Of a stretch of 64,000 nucleotides of DNA, positions 17,417 to 26,132 are shown piece by piece. Within the stretch, counting starts at the first letter, position 1. Each line of letters begins with the position of its first letter. Source of the DNA: JAMLHH01 sp037189845 (GTDB lineage Bacteria; Bacteroidota; Bacteroidia; Chitinophagales; JADIYW01); the NCBI GenBank assembly GCA_037189845.1, contig JBBCIS010000003.1, forward strand, positions 248,001 through 312,000. Reading direction: 5' to 3'. Both the position numbers and the translations under genes were made by a program. The notes below the pieces were generated by a model. It did not search any database. It had not been told where the DNA came from and was given only the letters and a program-made list of their open reading frames with translations.

Positions 17417-18317
17417 CGACTTCCGGTTGGTTTTTCGTGAAATAAGTGTGAAAAATAAAATACAAAGTAAAAAACAATAACGTAGATGACAATGTCAGGG
17501 CAACAGGAAATGCTACTGTATCGTTTACATCCGGACTTGATTTCAACTGCGAGCTATAATAATACGCGCCGATCTGTAATCCGTTAAACAGAAAATGAGC
17601 AAAAACCGGCACCAATAATCTATTGGACCTCCAATATAAATACCCGAAAAAAATACCTAATGCCAGCCTGGGAAGAAATCCGAAAAACTGCATGTGAATG
17701 GTACTAAACAAAAACGCAGAAATAAAAATTGCTTTGTGAGGATCTATATAATCAGCTAAAATTCTTTGCAGCACTCCCCTGAAAAATAATTCCTCCAAAG
17801 CTGCTGCCACTATCGTAATGATAAAAACATTCATAGCGACTGCCGCAAAAGAACGATCTGCCATCATTCCCTCTATCAAAAGATTCATCTGTTGCTCCAT
17901 TTTCAGTAAAACGGAATGTAAAGGCTCAAAAAAATGAAACTCCTGATTAAAAATATAAAATGACTGTATTAGCGGAAAAAAAGTAAACAGCATAGCAGGA
18001 ATCAACAGATATGCCATCCGGGAGCTCCTTTCCTCCTTGGGGTGAGCAAAACGATATCCTCCGGCATACATCTTCCAGACGATCAGTGACGGAATCAGAA
18101 ATGTACATACAGAATGCAGCAGCTGCACTCCCCTGACATAATACCATGCCATAGGAAACTTCTTTCCCAGCTCCAGCATCGATTGAGTCCCATGACCTTT
18201 GAATTGCCATTCAATGACCGCTGATCCCAATATCTGTGCTATCAACGTACCTAATATGGAAAATCCTATCAACCTCCACAGATAATAAACAGCACTTTGC
18301 GTCTGATTTTTTTCCAT
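17403..18317 (-). CDS. CPBP-family intramembrane glutamic endopeptidase
   Basis: The 304-residue polytopic membrane protein has the CAAX-protease/bacteriocin-processing motifs: AAALEELFFRGVLQRIL (motif 1, Glu-Glu and Arg) at about residues 175-190, FSTIHMQFFGFLPRLALGIF (motif 2, His) and VPVFAHFLFNGL (motif 3, His and Asn). Such enzymes cleave within the membrane. It is the first gene of an overlapping three-gene unit with DUF2007 and cdsA and faces dusB across a 109-bp divergent promoter region. Confidence 0.88.
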   Translation of the reverse strand: MEKNQTQSAVYYLWRLIGFSILGTLIAQILGSAVIEWQFKGHGTQSMLELGKKFPMAWYYVRGVQLLHSVCTFLIPSLIVWKMYAGGYRFAHPKEERSSRMAYLLIPAMLFTFFPLIQSFYIFNQEFHFFEPLHSVLLKMEQQMNLLIEGMMADRSFAAVAMNVFIITIVAAALEELFFRGVLQRILADYIDPHKAIFISAFLFSTIHMQFFGFLPRLALGIFFGYLYWRSNRLLVPVFAHFLFNGLQIGAYYYSSQLKSSPDVNDTVAFPVALTLSSTLLFFTLYFIFHTYFTKNQPEVDGIK

Positions 18318-18402
18318 AAGCGACTACAAAGTTAAAATATTACCATAGTTTGAAGAATGGTTAAACGGATTTCACTCTGAAGATTACGCACAACTATTTC
18401 AG

Positions 18403-18410
18403 TATATTTG
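18403..18410 (+). promoter_or_regulatory. Bacteroidota -7 box for dusB
   Basis: TATATTTG matches TAnnTTTG and is followed by CATGAG. It is 16 bp before the TTG start, implying a leader of about ten bases. No convincing TTG -33 element was seen. Confidence 0.5.
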
Positions 18411-18426
18411 CATGAGATTCTGAATT

Positions 18427-19431
18427 TTGGTAAAAATAGATAACATATCACTCGGAGAATTTCCCGTTTTGCTGGCTCCCATGGAAGATATCAGCGATCC
18501 TCCGTTCAGAGCCTTATGCAAAAAGCATGGAGCTGATCTGATGTACACTGAATTTATCTCATCAGAAGGATTGATCAGAGATGCAAAAAAAAGTATCCAG
18601 AAATTAGATATCTACGACTACGAAAGACCTATCGGTATTCAGATGTTTGGCGGAGAAGAAGATGCGATGGTGCAATCCGCTCAAATCATCGAAAAAGCAA
18701 ATCCTGATATTATAGATATTAATTACGGCTGCCCTGTACAGAAAGTTGTCTGTAAAATGGCAGGCGCCGGCATTCTTCAGGACATTGACAAAATGATACG
18801 GCTGACGGAACAAGTGGTCAAAGCAACTGACAAACCTGTTACTGTCAAAACCAGGCTGGGTTGGGATGACAACTCAAAAAATATTGTAGAAGTAGCAGAA
18901 AGATTGCAGGATATCGGCATTAAAGCACTGTCCATACACGGACGGACGCGCAAGCAGATGTACAAAGGCGAAGCCGACTGGACACTTATCGGCGAAGTCA
19001 AAAACAATCCTAGAATACATATCCCGGTCTTTGGCAATGGTGATATCGATTCTCCCCAGAAAGCACTGGATTACAAAAACCGCTATGGCGTAGATGGTGT
19101 CATGATAGGCAGAGCTGCTATCGGCTACCCCTGGATTTTTGATCAGGTCAAAGCGTTTTTCAAAGATCGCACTATCCTTCCTGCACCCACTATGGCCGAA
19201 CGGGTAGAAGCTATTCGGCTGCATCTGGATAAATCTATGGAGTGGAAAGGAGAAAGACAGGGCATCTGTGAAATGCGTCCTCATTATACCAATTATCTCA
19301 AAGGAATACCACATATCAAACCCTTCCGGGCAAAACTGGTAACATCCCTGAATCCACAGGAAATACATGATATTCTTTCCGAACTACTCGAAGAAGTTGA
19401 GAAAGGAAATCTGGTAGACATTCAAGGGTAA
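18427..19431 (+). CDS. dusB: tRNA-dihydrouridine synthase, DusB type
   Basis: The 334-residue flavoenzyme has LAPMEDISDPPFRALC at the N-terminus and DINYGCPVQKVVCKMAGAGIL with the predicted catalytic Cys at 102. VKTRLGWDD, LSIHGRTRKQMYKGEADW and GRAAIGYPWIF follow. It reduces uridines in the tRNA D-loop using FMN. The reading frame has no ATG before the conserved core, so TTG at 18427 (or GTG at 18430) must serve as start. The upstream ATG at 18412 is closed by a stop two codons later. Confidence 0.92.
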   Translation: MVKIDNISLGEFPVLLAPMEDISDPPFRALCKKHGADLMYTEFISSEGLIRDAKKSIQKLDIYDYERPIGIQMFGGEEDAMVQSAQIIEKANPDIIDINYGCPVQKVVCKMAGAGILQDIDKMIRLTEQVVKATDKPVTVKTRLGWDDNSKNIVEVAERLQDIGIKALSIHGRTRKQMYKGEADWTLIGEVKNNPRIHIPVFGNGDIDSPQKALDYKNRYGVDGVMIGRAAIGYPWIFDQVKAFFKDRTILPAPTMAERVEAIRLHLDKSMEWKGERQGICEMRPHYTNYLKGIPHIKPFRAKLVTSLNPQEIHDILSELLEEVEKGNLVDIQG

Positions 19432-19445
19432 ACTACATATCAGTA

Positions 19446-19478
19446 TTTAAATTAAATAAATTATTTATTTAATTTAAA
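19446..19478. promoter_or_regulatory. Perfect 33-bp AT-only palindrome before the ORF6N gene
   Basis: A 16-1-16 palindrome built only of A and T, centred on 19462. It lies 15 bp past the dusB stop and ends two bases before the ORF6N start. Position suggests an operator or translation-blocking hairpin for that gene; with no G or C it would be a poor terminator. Confidence 0.6.
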
Positions 19479-19480
19479 AT

Positions 19481-19969
19481 ATGCAGTTGCAACAAATTGA
19501 AACAAAGATTTATGACATTAGAGGGCAAAAAGTAATGTTAGATTTTGACCTTGCTGAACTTTATGAAGTTGAAACAAAAAGACTTAAAGAAGCGGTAAGG
19601 CGGAATACTAACCATTTTCCAACGGACTTTATGTTTGAACTTACAAAAAATGAATTTGAAAATTTGAGGACGCAAATTGCGACCTCAAAAAGAGGTGGTA
19701 TCAGATACACTCCTTTTGCATTTACCAAACAAGGTATTTCGATGCTTTCAAGTGTTTTGAATAGCGAAAAGGCAATTAAAGTAAATATATCAATAATAAG
19801 AGCCTTTGTATTTATGATTAGATCACAAAGACTTAACCGGAAGTTGGAAGACAAATACAATAAACAATTTAAAGACGTGTACGACGCCATAAACTACCTG
19901 CTGCAAAAGGATAAAATAGAAACCGAACAAAAGGAACGTAAGCGAATAGGCTTCAAACCCGACAATTAA
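19481..19969 (+). CDS. ORF6N-domain DNA-binding protein
   Basis: The 162-residue protein has the ORF6N pattern at residues about 5-90: IYDIRGQKVMLDFDLAELYE, VRRNTNHFPTDFMFELT and GGIRYTPFAFTKQGISMLSS. A short helical tail ends in a lysine-rich region. ORF6N/KilA-N proteins are common in phages and mobile islands and often bind DNA as regulators. Its codon use is more AT-rich than dusB next to it, consistent with transfer. No other phage gene is nearby. Confidence 0.85.
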   Translation: MQLQQIETKIYDIRGQKVMLDFDLAELYEVETKRLKEAVRRNTNHFPTDFMFELTKNEFENLRTQIATSKRGGIRYTPFAFTKQGISMLSSVLNSEKAIKVNISIIRAFVFMIRSQRLNRKLEDKYNKQFKDVYDAINYLLQKDKIETEQKERKRIGFKPDN

Positions 19970-20008
19970 ACAACATTTTTTCTACAAAGAAAAATCTGTA
20001 ATATATTT

Positions 20009-20458
20009 TTACTCAGTTCTGAATTCTACATCCCAATCTGCCGGCAATTTAGAAATCACTACCCAGTTATATGAGTAAACCAAAGATTTACAGTTGCCAC
20101 ATTGTTTGACCTTTACAGAATAAGTATATTTCTTCTTACTTGCATCTTTGGTAACATTCCCATGAAAAGATGCCTCACAGTTTCCGGAGGTAAAATAACC
20201 CAGTAACGTTTCTTTTTCAAAATCAATCACCGGTAAGTCACATGAATAACTTTCCGGTAAAAGCTCCAACAATTGCTGATAGGTAGAATCATTTTCTACG
20301 ATAAAGCTTCGATCTGTAGTCGATAAAGGACAATCCACATTTATCGTTCTTATGATATCACCTTTGACAGAATTATTATCTCTGCAGCTCTTTGGTTTGT
20401 TACAGGCTACTGACATAATAATTATCATTATAGCCATCAGTAAAGGATGTATTTTCAT
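20009..20458 (-). CDS. Cysteine-rich lipoprotein of unknown function
   Basis: The 149-residue protein has a lipoprotein signal (MAIMIIIMSVAC) then NKPKSC. The mature part has several further Cys (VDCPL, YSCDL, GNCEAS, KQCGNCKS). The central pattern DFEKETLLGY and the final strand SKLPADWDVEF recall the PrcB_C fold, but the similarity is weak. It stands alone between ORF6N and the DUF962 gene, whose terminator separates them. Confidence 0.65.
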   Translation of the reverse strand: MKIHPLLMAIMIIIMSVACNKPKSCRDNNSVKGDIIRTINVDCPLSTTDRSFIVENDSTYQQLLELLPESYSCDLPVIDFEKETLLGYFTSGNCEASFHGNVTKDASKKKYTYSVKVKQCGNCKSLVYSYNWVVISKLPADWDVEFRTE

Positions 20459-20492
20459 TTCTAAAACTTTACAAGTTTTAACATAAAATCAA

Positions 20493-20516
20493 AAAAGCCC
20501 GAATGAACGGGCTTTT
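20493..20516 (-). terminator. Terminator of the DUF962 gene
   Basis: A 9-bp perfect stem AAAAGCCCG / CGGGCTTTT around AATGAA; on the minus strand it ends in a T run. It lies 25 bp beyond the DUF962 stop and upstream of the Cys-rich lipoprotein. Confidence 0.8.
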
Positions 20517-20540
20517 GATAAATTTCGACAATTCGGCTTA

Positions 20541-20885
20541 TTAAGCTCCGCCTATCTTCGCCTGTGATTCTGTAAGCTTTTTATCAACCTGTCCGGTAAC
20601 AAAATGAAACAGCATGATAAAATCAGAAGCTAAGCTCCATAACGGATATTGAAAAGTAGCAGGCTTATTTTTTTCAAAAATAAAATGCCCTACCCACGCA
20701 AAACCATAGCCCAATACTGGCATCAATAAAAATTTCCACCATACCGGATCAATTATTGTCCATACCAAAGTAGCCAGAAATAAGCTGGTACCAATATAAT
20801 GCAACGTTCTGCACACCGGGTCTGAATGCTCCGTAAGATAGTAAGGGTAAAACTCTTTCAATGATTGATATCGCTGTGAAGACAT
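20541..20885 (-). CDS. DUF962/Mpo1-like membrane protein
   Basis: The 114-residue protein has the DUF962 hallmarks: FYPYYLTEHSDPVCRTLHYI, a membrane stretch with GTSLFLATLVWTI, then GYGFAWVGHFIFEKNKPATF and PLWSLASDFIMLFHFVTG. Yeast Mpo1 in this family is a 2-hydroxy fatty-acid dioxygenase using His-bound iron, and the equivalent His residues are present. The bacterial role is probably related lipid turnover. It has its own terminator and is divergent from the sigma-factor gene. Confidence 0.88.
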   Translation of the reverse strand: MSSQRYQSLKEFYPYYLTEHSDPVCRTLHYIGTSLFLATLVWTIIDPVWWKFLLMPVLGYGFAWVGHFIFEKNKPATFQYPLWSLASDFIMLFHFVTGQVDKKLTESQAKIGGA

Positions 20886-21090
20886 GTGTTATTGTTTTTG
20901 TCCAATAAATATAGCAAAAAATATCCTCTTCTATTTTCACCAAAATTCATTTCTGACCTAATCCGCTCAGTTTAAACTATATATACAATATTTTCAAAAA
21001 AGTCAACAGTTTAAAAATTTAAAATGTAAAAAAAATGAAACCATTCTGTCACTATAACGTAAATAAGACCATACAACAAAAAACCGGCTT

Positions 21091-21960
21091 ATGAAACAAC
21101 TTAAAATAACGACTAAGATCACTTCCAGAGATTCCTACTCTATTGATAAGTACTTAAATGAAATTTCCAAGCTCCCGTTATTAAAGGAAGAAGAAGAAGT
21201 CGAACTGGCCCGGAGAATTCGCAAAGGCGACAGAGAGGCTTTGGACAAGCTCACTAAATCTAACCTCAGATTTGTTGTTTCTGTAGCTAAACAATATCAA
21301 AATCAGGGACTCTCGCTTAATGACCTGATCAATGAAGGTAATATAGGTCTCATAAAAGCCGCTACAAAATTTGATGAAACAAAAGGTTTCAAGTTTATCT
21401 CATACGCAGTATGGTGGATCAGACAATCTATCTTACAGGCTTTAGTAGAGCAGCCCAGAATTGTAAGGTTACCGATGAATAAAGCGACTATTTATAATCG
21501 TATTACTAAAGTCTCCAACGAGTTTGAGCAAACCAATGAAAGAGAACCTACTAATGAGGAACTCGCAGAATTAATGGATATGAAAACAGATGACTTACAC
21601 CTCCTGAAAGGATGTCTGAGCTATCACGTATCCACAGATCAGCCTTTAAATGAAGAAGATAGCGTCACCACGGGAGATAATCTGACAGATGAATCTATGC
21701 CGGAACCAGACACTCATTTACATGTATTGGCACTCCACCATCAGATAGATGATATCCTGAGCATTCTTACCGAAAGAGAATTATTGATCTTACAATATTA
21801 CTTCGGTCTCAATAAATTCAATCAGCACTACAGCCTGGATGAGATAGGCGACAAGATGTCCTTAACAAGAGAAAGAGTCAGACAATTGAAAGATAAATCT
21901 TTGAAAAAAATAAGAAAAGCGTCAGTAACAGAGAATTTAAAACACTTTTTATGTCAATAG
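21091..21960 (+). CDS. Sigma-70 family RNA polymerase sigma factor (RpoD/SigA-like)
   Basis: The 289-residue protein has the short Bacteroidota RpoD layout. Region 1.2/2 has IDKYLNEISKLPLL and LRFVVSVAKQYQNQGLSLND, the -10 helix has KGFKFISYAVWWIRQSIL, region 3 has EREPTNEELAELM, and region 4 has LTERELLILQYYFGL and MSLTRERVRQLKDKSLKKIRK. Several positions that are nearly invariant in the primary factor differ (for example LPMNKATIYNRI where LPLN-VGSLNKI is usual), so it may be a second, group-2 factor. It is followed by a strong terminator. Confidence 0.88.
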   Translation: MKQLKITTKITSRDSYSIDKYLNEISKLPLLKEEEEVELARRIRKGDREALDKLTKSNLRFVVSVAKQYQNQGLSLNDLINEGNIGLIKAATKFDETKGFKFISYAVWWIRQSILQALVEQPRIVRLPMNKATIYNRITKVSNEFEQTNEREPTNEELAELMDMKTDDLHLLKGCLSYHVSTDQPLNEEDSVTTGDNLTDESMPEPDTHLHVLALHHQIDDILSILTERELLILQYYFGLNKFNQHYSLDEIGDKMSLTRERVRQLKDKSLKKIRKASVTENLKHFLCQ

Positions 21961-21987
21961 TTTTTTCTTAATATTTGATAGAAATTG

Positions 21988-22017
21988 AGGCACTCTCCAA
22001 TAAAGAGTGCCTTTTTA
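21988..22017 (+). terminator. Terminator of the sigma-factor gene
   Basis: A 9-bp stem AGGCACTCT (21988-21996) with AGAGTGCCT (22004-22012) is followed by TTTTATTT. It sits inside an upstream extension of the rpe reading frame, which supports the later rpe start. Confidence 0.85.
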
Positions 22018-22031
22018 TTTATCTTTATCCC

Positions 22032-22691
22032 ATGCGTACTCCTATCATTGCTCCGTCAGTATTATCTGCAAATTTCGCAGATCTGAAATCTTCTTTTCAA
22101 TTATTCCATCAAAGTCAGGCAGATTGGGTACATATTGATATCATGGATGGCAGATTTGTTCCGAATATCAGTTTTGGCCTCCCGGTAGTTGCAGCGATGA
22201 GAACATTGACAGAAAAATTTTTCGATGTTCACCTGATGATAGTAGAACCGGAAAAATATTTGCAGGATTTTAAAAATGCAGGAGCAGAGCAAATTACCGT
22301 ACACATAGAAGCTTGTCATCATTTACACAGAACGATTCAGCAAATTCATGATCTAGGTATCAAAGCAGGTGTTGCAGTGAACCCACATACTCCTGTTTCT
22401 TTTCTGGAAGACATTTTACCTGATGTAGATCTGATTTGTTTAATGTCAGTCAATCCTGGCTTTGGTGGCCAGAAATTCATACCGGGGACACTCAAAAAGA
22501 TCCAGCAGCTGGCAGAATTAAGAGAAAAGACCAATTCACATGCACTGATAGAAATTGACGGTGGAGTAACATTCTCCAATGCTCAGGAAATTTTACAGGC
22601 CGGTGCTGATGTTTTGGTAGCAGGTAGTACCGTATTCAATGCTAAAGATCCTGTAGCTGCAGCTAACGAATTGAAAAATATTAAGATTTAA
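22032..22691 (+). CDS. rpe: Ribulose-phosphate 3-epimerase
   Basis: The 219-residue TIM-barrel enzyme starts MRTPIIAPSVLSANFADL and has VHIDIMDGRFVPNISFG (metal-binding His/Asp), FDVHLMI, LMSVNPGFGGQKF, and EIDGGVTFSNA with the second catalytic Asp. It interconverts ribulose-5-phosphate and xylulose-5-phosphate. An in-frame ATG at 21975 was rejected because it would place the sigma-factor terminator inside the gene. It is 18 bp from the TonB receptor gene and may be cotranscribed with it. Confidence 0.95.
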   Translation: MRTPIIAPSVLSANFADLKSSFQLFHQSQADWVHIDIMDGRFVPNISFGLPVVAAMRTLTEKFFDVHLMIVEPEKYLQDFKNAGAEQITVHIEACHHLHRTIQQIHDLGIKAGVAVNPHTPVSFLEDILPDVDLICLMSVNPGFGGQKFIPGTLKKIQQLAELREKTNSHALIEIDGGVTFSNAQEILQAGADVLVAGSTVFNAKDPVAAANELKNIKI

Positions 22692-22709
22692 TTTTCGTTA
22701 CCTTAGAAT

Positions 22710-25214
22710 ATGCAATACCTCCTGCTCTTTTTATTCAGTATTCTGACCGTACAAACAGCTTTTGCTCAGACTATTGAGTTAAAAGGTACAGTAAAAGACA
22801 CTGAAGGCAAAGGCATTCCGGGAGTATCTGTTTATACCGTTCCGGCATCACATTCTTCCGGTGCCGTCACAAATGATGCAGGACAATATTCACTACAGCT
22901 GAAAACTAATCAGCAAAAGATTCTCATTGTTAACTTCAGACATATTTCTTTCAAAGAAAAATCAGTCCGGATACAGGCCTCTTTAGGAAAAAATCAGAAC
23001 GTTGACATCATACTGGAAGAGATTTTAAATGAGCTGGATTCTACAGAAATATTGATTTCGCCCAATTCTCAACATGATGTAAGTGAGATCAAAATAGATC
23101 CCAAAAATCTGACTATGCTGCCTTCAGGAAGCGGCAATACAGTAACTGATATCCTTAAAACACTCCCGAACGTAGTCTCCAACAATGAATTATCTTCTCA
23201 ATATTCTGTAAAAGGTGGTAACTATGATGAAAATCTGATTTATGTCAACGATTTTGAGATCTACAGACCTATGTTGGTTTCCAATAGCCAGCAGGAAGGT
23301 CTGAGCTTTATCAACCCCGATCTGGCACAAAGCATTTCATTTAATGCAGGCGGTTTTGAAGCCAAGTACGGCGATAAAATGTCCAGCGTACTGAATATCC
23401 GCTACAAACGTCCGACAAAATTCGGCGGTAGCGCTACCATGAGCTTATTAGGAGCCAGCGCGCATCTGGAAGGTGCTACTAAAAATCAGAAATTATCTTT
23501 CCTGTTTGGGCTCAGATACAAAAGCAATGCATATTTACTGGGAAGCTTAGACCAGAAAGGAGAATACAATCCAAGATTTCTGGATATTCAAACCAATATT
23601 ATCTATCAGCCCAGTGAAAAGACTGAACTGGAACTTCTATTAGGATTGAGCAACAATAAATTTTCTTTCACACCTGAAACGCAATCTACGACCACAGGCG
23701 CATTCAACCAGGTAATGAGACTTTCGGTATATTTTGATGGAAGCGAAAATTCCTATTTCAACAATAGAATGGGAGGTCTTGCATTCAAATACAAGCCAAA
23801 TAAAAAATCCATATACAAAATTGTAGGTTCTGCATGGCAATTAAACGAAAGTGAAAACTTTAACATCATCGGGGAATATTTTCTGGATGAAATAGAATCA
23901 GATTTTGACAGCGATAATTTCGGCAAAGTCAAAAATAATCTGGGTGTAGGAACTTTTCATGAATGGACACGCAATACCCTGAAAGGCAATATTTTCAATG
24001 TAGGATTTCGCAATACCCACGTACTTCAGAATCATACACTGGAGTGGGGTACATCCCTGCAATATGAATCCTTTTCTGATAAAATCAGTGAATGGGACAG
24101 AATTGACTCTGCCGGTTTTTCTATTCCTTACACCGGTGCATACCCAACGATATTAAACAGGCTGAAATCTCAGATCGAGCTTCAAAGTCTGAGGTATCAG
24201 GCATATGTACAGGATGAATGGCATATCCTGAACGGAAAAAACAAGCTTTCTGTCAATGGAGGCTTAAGGTTTCACTATTGGGACGTCAATAAGCAATTTG
24301 TCGTCAGCCCGAGAGCGCAGATATATTTCAAACCAAATACTAAGAAAGATTTTACTATCAAAGCATCCGGAGGTTTGTATGCACAGCCGCCATTATACAG
24401 AGAAATGAGAGACTTCGATGGCTATATCAATCCTGAAGTCCGTGCACAAAAAGCCTATCAGTTTGTTCTGGGAACTGAATTGAATTTTCAGCTTTGGAAA
24501 AGAAATTTCAAATTTACCTCCGAAGCCTATTACAAACACTTAATAGATCTTGTTCCTTATCAGATAGAAGATGTACGCATCAGATATTTTGCAGAAAACA
24601 ATGCTAAAGGCTATGCTGCCGGAGTCGGAGTAAGATTATTCGGTGAATTTGTCAAAGGTACGGATTCATGGGTCAGCTTAAGCGTCATGAAAACTGCTGA
24701 AGATATTCTCAACGATCAATATTACAAATATTACAATGCGGCAGGCGAACTCATTACAGGATTTTCACAGGATCAGGTCATTACTGACAGCGTATCAGTT
24801 ACTCCCGGCTACATCAGAAGACCTTCTGACCAGAGATTCAACATGAGCATCTTTTTTCAGGATTATCTGGTGAAAAATAAAAATTTCAAGATGCACCTGC
24901 AATTACATCTCGGTACAGGTCTGCCATTCGGGAATCCTGACAGAAAAAGATATAATGATGTATTTAAAATGCCTGCTTACAGAAGAGTGGATATAGGATT
25001 TTCTTATCTGTTAGTGAATGGTGAAAAACAATATAAAAGCAGCTTCTTCAACAATTTTGATAAAATCTGGCTCAGTGCAGAGGTACTGAATTTACTGGGA
25101 GTGCAAAACACTCTTTCATACAGATGGGTAAAAGATATCAGGAATACAGTATGGCCATTGCCTAACTATTTAACCTCCAGACGAATCAACGTAAAGCTTC
25201 ATATCAGCTTTTAG
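22710..25214 (+). CDS. TonB-dependent receptor with carboxypeptidase-regulatory-like domain
   Basis: The 834-residue protein has a signal peptide ending AFAQ (about residue 20). A carboxypeptidase-regulatory domain follows (LKGTVKDTEGKGIPGVSVYT), then a plug at about residues 130-225 (TDILKTLPNVVSNNEL, YSVKGGNYDENLIYVNDFEIY, INAGGFEAKYGD-type wording) and a barrel that ends in KLHISF. The plug has the YxVRGG-like signature of general Bacteroidota receptors and not the siderophore-type signature of the other receptor here. The substrate is unknown. It directly follows rpe with no terminator between them. Confidence 0.87.
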   Translation: MQYLLLFLFSILTVQTAFAQTIELKGTVKDTEGKGIPGVSVYTVPASHSSGAVTNDAGQYSLQLKTNQQKILIVNFRHISFKEKSVRIQASLGKNQNVDIILEEILNELDSTEILISPNSQHDVSEIKIDPKNLTMLPSGSGNTVTDILKTLPNVVSNNELSSQYSVKGGNYDENLIYVNDFEIYRPMLVSNSQQEGLSFINPDLAQSISFNAGGFEAKYGDKMSSVLNIRYKRPTKFGGSATMSLLGASAHLEGATKNQKLSFLFGLRYKSNAYLLGSLDQKGEYNPRFLDIQTNIIYQPSEKTELELLLGLSNNKFSFTPETQSTTTGAFNQVMRLSVYFDGSENSYFNNRMGGLAFKYKPNKKSIYKIVGSAWQLNESENFNIIGEYFLDEIESDFDSDNFGKVKNNLGVGTFHEWTRNTLKGNIFNVGFRNTHVLQNHTLEWGTSLQYESFSDKISEWDRIDSAGFSIPYTGAYPTILNRLKSQIELQSLRYQAYVQDEWHILNGKNKLSVNGGLRFHYWDVNKQFVVSPRAQIYFKPNTKKDFTIKASGGLYAQPPLYREMRDFDGYINPEVRAQKAYQFVLGTELNFQLWKRNFKFTSEAYYKHLIDLVPYQIEDVRIRYFAENNAKGYAAGVGVRLFGEFVKGTDSWVSLSVMKTAEDILNDQYYKYYNAAGELITGFSQDQVITDSVSVTPGYIRRPSDQRFNMSIFFQDYLVKNKNFKMHLQLHLGTGLPFGNPDRKRYNDVFKMPAYRRVDIGFSYLLVNGEKQYKSSFFNNFDKIWLSAEVLNLLGVQNTLSYRWVKDIRNTVWPLPNYLTSRRINVKLHISF

Positions 25215-25352
25215 CCTGAAAACACATTAAAATTTAGTTGATTCTTAAAATTTAAACTCCTCATGTTTGTTAAAATCCAAGAAATAGGTTTAATACACAT
25301 TAATTGTTAGAAAACTATTTAAATTTTGGTTCTGATTTAAACAAATTAACAT

Positions 25353-25360
25353 TAATTTTG
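25353..25360 (+). promoter_or_regulatory. -7 box for the glycosyltransferase pair
   Basis: TAATTTTG fits TAnnTTTG. A TTTG at 25325-25328 lies 24 bp upstream, slightly longer than the usual -33/-7 spacing. The predicted start is about 20 bp before the GT2 ATG. Confidence 0.45.
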
Positions 25361-25388
25361 CCCACTTACACTAAAAGCAATTTGTTGA

Positions 25389-26123
25389 ATGTATCTATAC
25401 AGTGATTGGGCAGCAGTTATTCCGATGGCGAATGAAGAAGAAGATTTTGCACCGTTTGTGAAATTACTTGCAGAAGTAATGGATGTAATGGGAAACGGGA
25501 AAATATATTTTGTCATCGACAATGCTTCCAAAGACAGAACTTTAGATCTCGCCAGAGAACTGGAGCAAAAAGATACACGATTTGAAGTATGCTGGGCTCC
25601 GCAAAACAGATCCGTAGTAGATGCATACATCAACGGATTCAGATATGCCTATGATAGAGGACATCAGCTAATCATAGAAATGGATGCCGGATTATCTCAC
25701 GACCCGAGAGCTCTCCCGATGTTCCTGAGAGTACTGAACGAAGGCAATGAGTGTGCTTTCGGCAGCAGGTTCATCAATGGTGGTTCTATGGGAGATTCTC
25801 CTTTTAAAAGACGAACACTTTCTAAAACCGGTACAACCTTAGCCAACTTATTATTGGGCACTAAATTGAAAGACATGACATCCGGATTCCAGGGTTTCCA
25901 CAGAGATGTCATCAAGGCAATTTTAGATTATAAATTATTGTCTAAGGCACATTTCTATCAAACAGAGTTGAGATATTTACTGAGAAAAAGAAGAATTTTT
26001 GAAGTTCCGATTCACTATCAGGCACCTTCACCAAGAGTATCTCAGGCAGCTATAAAAAATGCCAATCAGACATTGTTGCACTATTTTATAGAAAGATTGA
26101 AAGGAAACACACCAACCATTTAA
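25389..26123 (+). CDS. Family 2 glycosyltransferase
   Basis: The 244-residue GT-A enzyme has AAVIPMANEEEDF at the N-terminus, VIDNASKDRTLDLARELE, the metal-binding IEMDAGLSHDPRALPMF (DxG variant of DxD), and FGSRFINGGSMGDSPFKRR with the RGG-like loop. GFQGFHRDVI follows. It looks like dolichol-phosphate-mannose-synthase-type GT2 enzymes but has no C-terminal membrane helices. The next gene, ten bases downstream, is a second unusual glycosyltransferase, so the pair probably acts on one cell-surface glycan. Confidence 0.87.
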   Translation: MYLYSDWAAVIPMANEEEDFAPFVKLLAEVMDVMGNGKIYFVIDNASKDRTLDLARELEQKDTRFEVCWAPQNRSVVDAYINGFRYAYDRGHQLIIEMDAGLSHDPRALPMFLRVLNEGNECAFGSRFINGGSMGDSPFKRRTLSKTGTTLANLLLGTKLKDMTSGFQGFHRDVIKAILDYKLLSKAHFYQTELRYLLRKRRIFEVPIHYQAPSPRVSQAAIKNANQTLLHYFIERLKGNTPTI

Positions 26124-26132
26124 TATAATATC

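Noticed and set aside
21975..22031. Upstream start for rpe
   Set aside because: The extension covers a strong terminator hairpin and lacks conservation; family members begin close to MRTPIIAPSV.
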